Origin: Chitinophaga sp. sic0106
GTDB lineage: Bacteria; Bacteroidota; Bacteroidia; Chitinophagales; Chitinophagaceae
Direction of reading: 5' to 3'
DNA length: 64,000 nt
Assembly (NCBI RefSeq): GCF_019219075.1
Contig: NZ_JAHUWJ010000017.1
Span: 81,825 to 145,824, forward strand
Part shown: in pieces, positions 62,386-64,000 of the stretch
Layout: every line of letters begins with the position of its first letter
How positions within the stretch are numbered: position 1 is the first letter of the stretch
Program-made: the position numbers and the translations under genes
Notes under the pieces: generated by a model
Databases searched by the model: none
Told to the model about the DNA's origin: nothing
The model's input: only the letters and a program-made list of their open reading frames with translations

Positions 62386-63123
62386 TTAACTAAAAAATAG
62401 GGGTATTTGTTTAAGCAGGATTGCAACCGAAAATGCCAATAACATACTTACTAGTGTCCCAACGAGTAGGTATTCCGTTTTAACCTCTTCATTTTGCGAG
62501 TTATATCGCAGGATACTTTTGCCGGTTATAAACAATCCGACTGCTTCATATTGATTTTGATACACCAGGAAGCAAATCAATAACCGTTCAATGATGCCAA
62601 TGTATTTCCCGGCATTCAGCAACCCTAAAGATGGATTAGGTATGGCTGTAGACTGATCAAGCAACTGAGTAGACCATTTTCTGGTGGCCTGGCCAACAAT
62701 TATTGAAGATGGAAATGTCAGGAAATAAATGGCAGCACCTAAAATCCAGAATTGACTCGAGTGATAAAAATTTGAGAGTGTATTCAGAGAAGGGAATTTT
62801 TCAAAAACCATACTCCAACAAAGTATTAATACTAACAAATGGGCTATTTGATCAATGATAAAAGTTTTGAAGGAAGGCTTTGCATAAGACTTTAGAAGGT
62901 CTATTACATAGTGTGAGCAGGTAATAATCAGGATTGTTTTCCAATATACGAATCCCACCATTACAATAGCAGTAATCGCTGTTATAAGGATATGTAAGTA
63001 AAGATAGGGAGATACTAGCCTGCGCTTTTCTCTGTCCTTCACCCAACTATTTTTTTGAAAAAAGAAATCACTCAGCATATGTGCTAATATGATTTTGGTT
63101 AACCAGATATAGCTATTGTCCAT
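62386..63123 (-). CDS. DUF3307 family membrane protein
   Basis: 245 residues with about six to seven hydrophobic segments. The N-terminal LTKIILAHMLSDFFFQKNSWVKDRE is the DUF3307 pattern (H-x-x-S/A-D-F-x-x-Q), and THIL-type HYVIDLLKSY follows. The function of the family is unknown. ATG 63123 overlaps the end of the upstream SatD-like gene by 11 bp, indicating translational coupling. An alternative start at 63153 lies deeper inside that gene. The pairing of DUF3307 and SatD-like genes recurs in other bacteria (from memory). Confidence 0.85.
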   Translation of the reverse strand: MDNSYIWLTKIILAHMLSDFFFQKNSWVKDREKRRLVSPYLYLHILITAITAIVMVGFVYWKTILIITCSHYVIDLLKSYAKPSFKTFIIDQIAHLLVLILCWSMVFEKFPSLNTLSNFYHSSQFWILGAAIYFLTFPSSIIVGQATRKWSTQLLDQSTAIPNPSLGLLNAGKYIGIIERLLICFLVYQNQYEAVGLFITGKSILRYNSQNEEVKTEYLLVGTLVSMLLAFSVAILLKQIPLFFS

Positions 63124-63736
63124 GTTCAGAAATCTTTTGGGTAAGTTTTTCAAAATCTGAAATCAATTCTTCAATATCCCGATATTTTGAAGCGCGAATT
63201 TGTTTATTTACAGTTGCTGGTGTCTTTTCTAATATACATGCAACCTCTGTTTGTGATTTATTTAAAGCCAGCAAATTCAATATAATAGCCTGATTAACAG
63301 TTACTTTACTTATAAGTTCGTCTATGTACCGTGAGAGGATATCTAATATTAGATCAAAAGGCGGATCAAGCTCACTTGTTATAGTTGTTCGCCTTTCGGT
63401 TGCCATTTTGTCGAATAAACGACCGGACTTAACAAACACAGGCTCAATATGCCGTCCCACAGAATCTACCGGCTTGGAGACTTTGCCCAGACTGATACTT
63501 TGTCTGATGTCAATCCTGGCACCTTCTCCATATGAGATTGCTTTTAGTCTACACATCACGGCTTTCCTTAAGGCAGATGTCCCTTGCCGTATAAATGCCT
63601 GATAGCTATCTCCACGGAAAAATTCGATTTTATCGGGCCAGGCAATTATTTCCCTGATATCATCCATTAAACGGGATAACTTTTCATCAGTCAGGCAAGT
63701 AGAATTCACGATATCGGCTGTTATAACTGCTTGCAT
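63113..63736 (-). CDS. SatD-like protein with C-terminal helix-turn-helix
   Basis: 207 residues. The N-terminal 110 residues have the SatD pattern: ITADIVNSTCLTDEKL, then FFRGDSYQAFIRQG and RIDIRQSISLGKV, a layout that also recalls class III nucleotidyl cyclases. Cyclase catalysis is not claimed. The C-terminus (about 150-190) contains ILNLLALNKSQTEVACILEK, then TPATVNKQIRASKY, a helix-turn-helix. It may bind the repeats at 63764-63848 directly upstream and so regulate itself and the DUF3307 gene. Function is unknown. Confidence 0.78.
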   Translation of the reverse strand: MQAVITADIVNSTCLTDEKLSRLMDDIREIIAWPDKIEFFRGDSYQAFIRQGTSALRKAVMCRLKAISYGEGARIDIRQSISLGKVSKPVDSVGRHIEPVFVKSGRLFDKMATERRTTITSELDPPFDLILDILSRYIDELISKVTVNQAIILNLLALNKSQTEVACILEKTPATVNKQIRASKYRDIEELISDFEKLTQKISEHGQ

Positions 63737-63763
63737 AGTTCAATCTGTTATCAAAGGGTACGT

Positions 63764-63848
63764 TTACTTAATTAGCCCATTTAGGCTAATTAAGTAAAAA
63801 TTTGCCTAAATAGGCTAATAACTATAAAATTAACTATTTTAGGCTAAT
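63764..63848. promoter_or_regulatory. Control region with 14-bp dyad and three 29-bp-spaced repeats
   Basis: TTACTTAATTAGCC (63764-63777) and its exact complement (63784-63797) flank 6 nt. The decamer (T/A)TAGGCTAAT occurs at 63781, 63810 and 63839, exactly 29 bp apart, and GCCTA-AA-TAGGC (63804-63815) is a further palindrome. The region is 28 bp upstream of the SatD-like start. Confidence 0.75.
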
Positions 63849-63874
63849 TTCGTAAACCATGAGACAAATTATTA

Positions 63875-64000
63875 ATCGAGTAGGAAGTGAGGGATTATTT
63901 CCCTCACTGTCCTCTCACACCACCGTACATGCGGTTCCGCATACGGCGGTTTGTTAGAATAAGTTCATTTGGTGGGTTGTTTTCCAATAGTAGTAGTTCA
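63875..64000 (-). mobile_element. 3' end of a group II intron (continues beyond window)
   Basis: On the minus strand a domain V-like hairpin (63919-63950, CGCCGTATGC and GCATGTACGGTG arms, CGC triad) is followed by a domain VI-like hairpin (63886-63908, 8-bp stem AGTGAGGG/CCCTCACT). The tail TCCTACTCGAT at 63875-63885 resembles the ends of bacterial introns. The loop of domain V (GAAC) is not the usual GNRA. The 5' part and most of the maturase gene lie outside. Confidence 0.72.
63954..64000 (-). CDS. C-terminal end of a probable intron-encoded maturase
   Basis: The minus-strand frame NYYYWKTTHQMNLF ends at TAA (63954-63956), four bases before domain V. The position is where a reverse transcriptase/maturase frame would end. 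Only 15 codons are visible, so the call rests on context. Confidence 0.4.
   Translation of the reverse strand, partial: NYYYWKTTHQMNLF

Overview
The window looks like the chromosome of a Bacteroidota bacterium, most likely a Chitinophagaceae member close to Chitinophaga (inference). Several promoters fit the Bacteroidota pattern TTG-N19/20-TAnnTTTG. Secreted RHS proteins carry DUF6443-like and DUF5977-like regions. DAHP synthase is fused to chorismate mutase, and succinate dehydrogenase has a single-chain cytochrome b. Starts rarely show Shine-Dalgarno sequences, and at least two genes appear to start with TTG. No tRNA, rRNA or CRISPR array was seen.

Layout. 1-9840: a membrane-anchored coiled-coil protein cut by the window edge, a stand-alone receiver domain, an ABC-F ATPase, carbonic anhydrase, glutamate racemase, an M16 peptidase relic, a protease II-like peptidase and a Tat-exported oxidoreductase. 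10058-13552: succinate dehydrogenase sdhCAB (minus strand) with a good promoter. 13654-15934: MurNAc-6-P etherase, an amino-sugar kinase and an unknown protein. 16093-20682: two S41 tail-specific proteases flanking a nine-copy 64-bp tandem repeat. 20855-29313: a sugar dehydrogenase, an MFS transporter, a REP-like palindrome pair, a cysteine-cluster protein, glycine decarboxylase GcvP, and a divergent Bcr/CflA-type exporter and AraC regulator. 29321-39701: a membrane patatin, a secreted phosphodiesterase, a CocE/S15 hydrolase, a PagL-like deacylase, an FKBP isomerase and small unknowns. 39849-41619: flavohemoglobin with an Rrf2 regulator and two matching 26-bp operators. 42831-52582: a secreted RHS operon ending in an AT-rich C-terminal tip and two small membrane proteins. 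54515-61883: a seven-gene aromatic amino-acid operon. 62386-63736: a DUF3307/SatD-like pair. 63764-64000: a repeat-rich control region, then the 3' end of a group II intron.

The strongest finding is the leader of the aromatic operon. Downstream of one near-consensus promoter lie two consecutive short leader peptides (19 and 26 codons) packed with Phe/Tyr, and Trp in the first. Each is followed by a terminator-like hairpin. The first leader has mutually exclusive pairings that fit classical ribosome-stalling attenuation. The second candidate system is the RHS operon: its unrecognised 248-residue tip is followed after 1 nt by a four-helix membrane protein and then by a second one, which is the layout of a toxin with immunity proteins.
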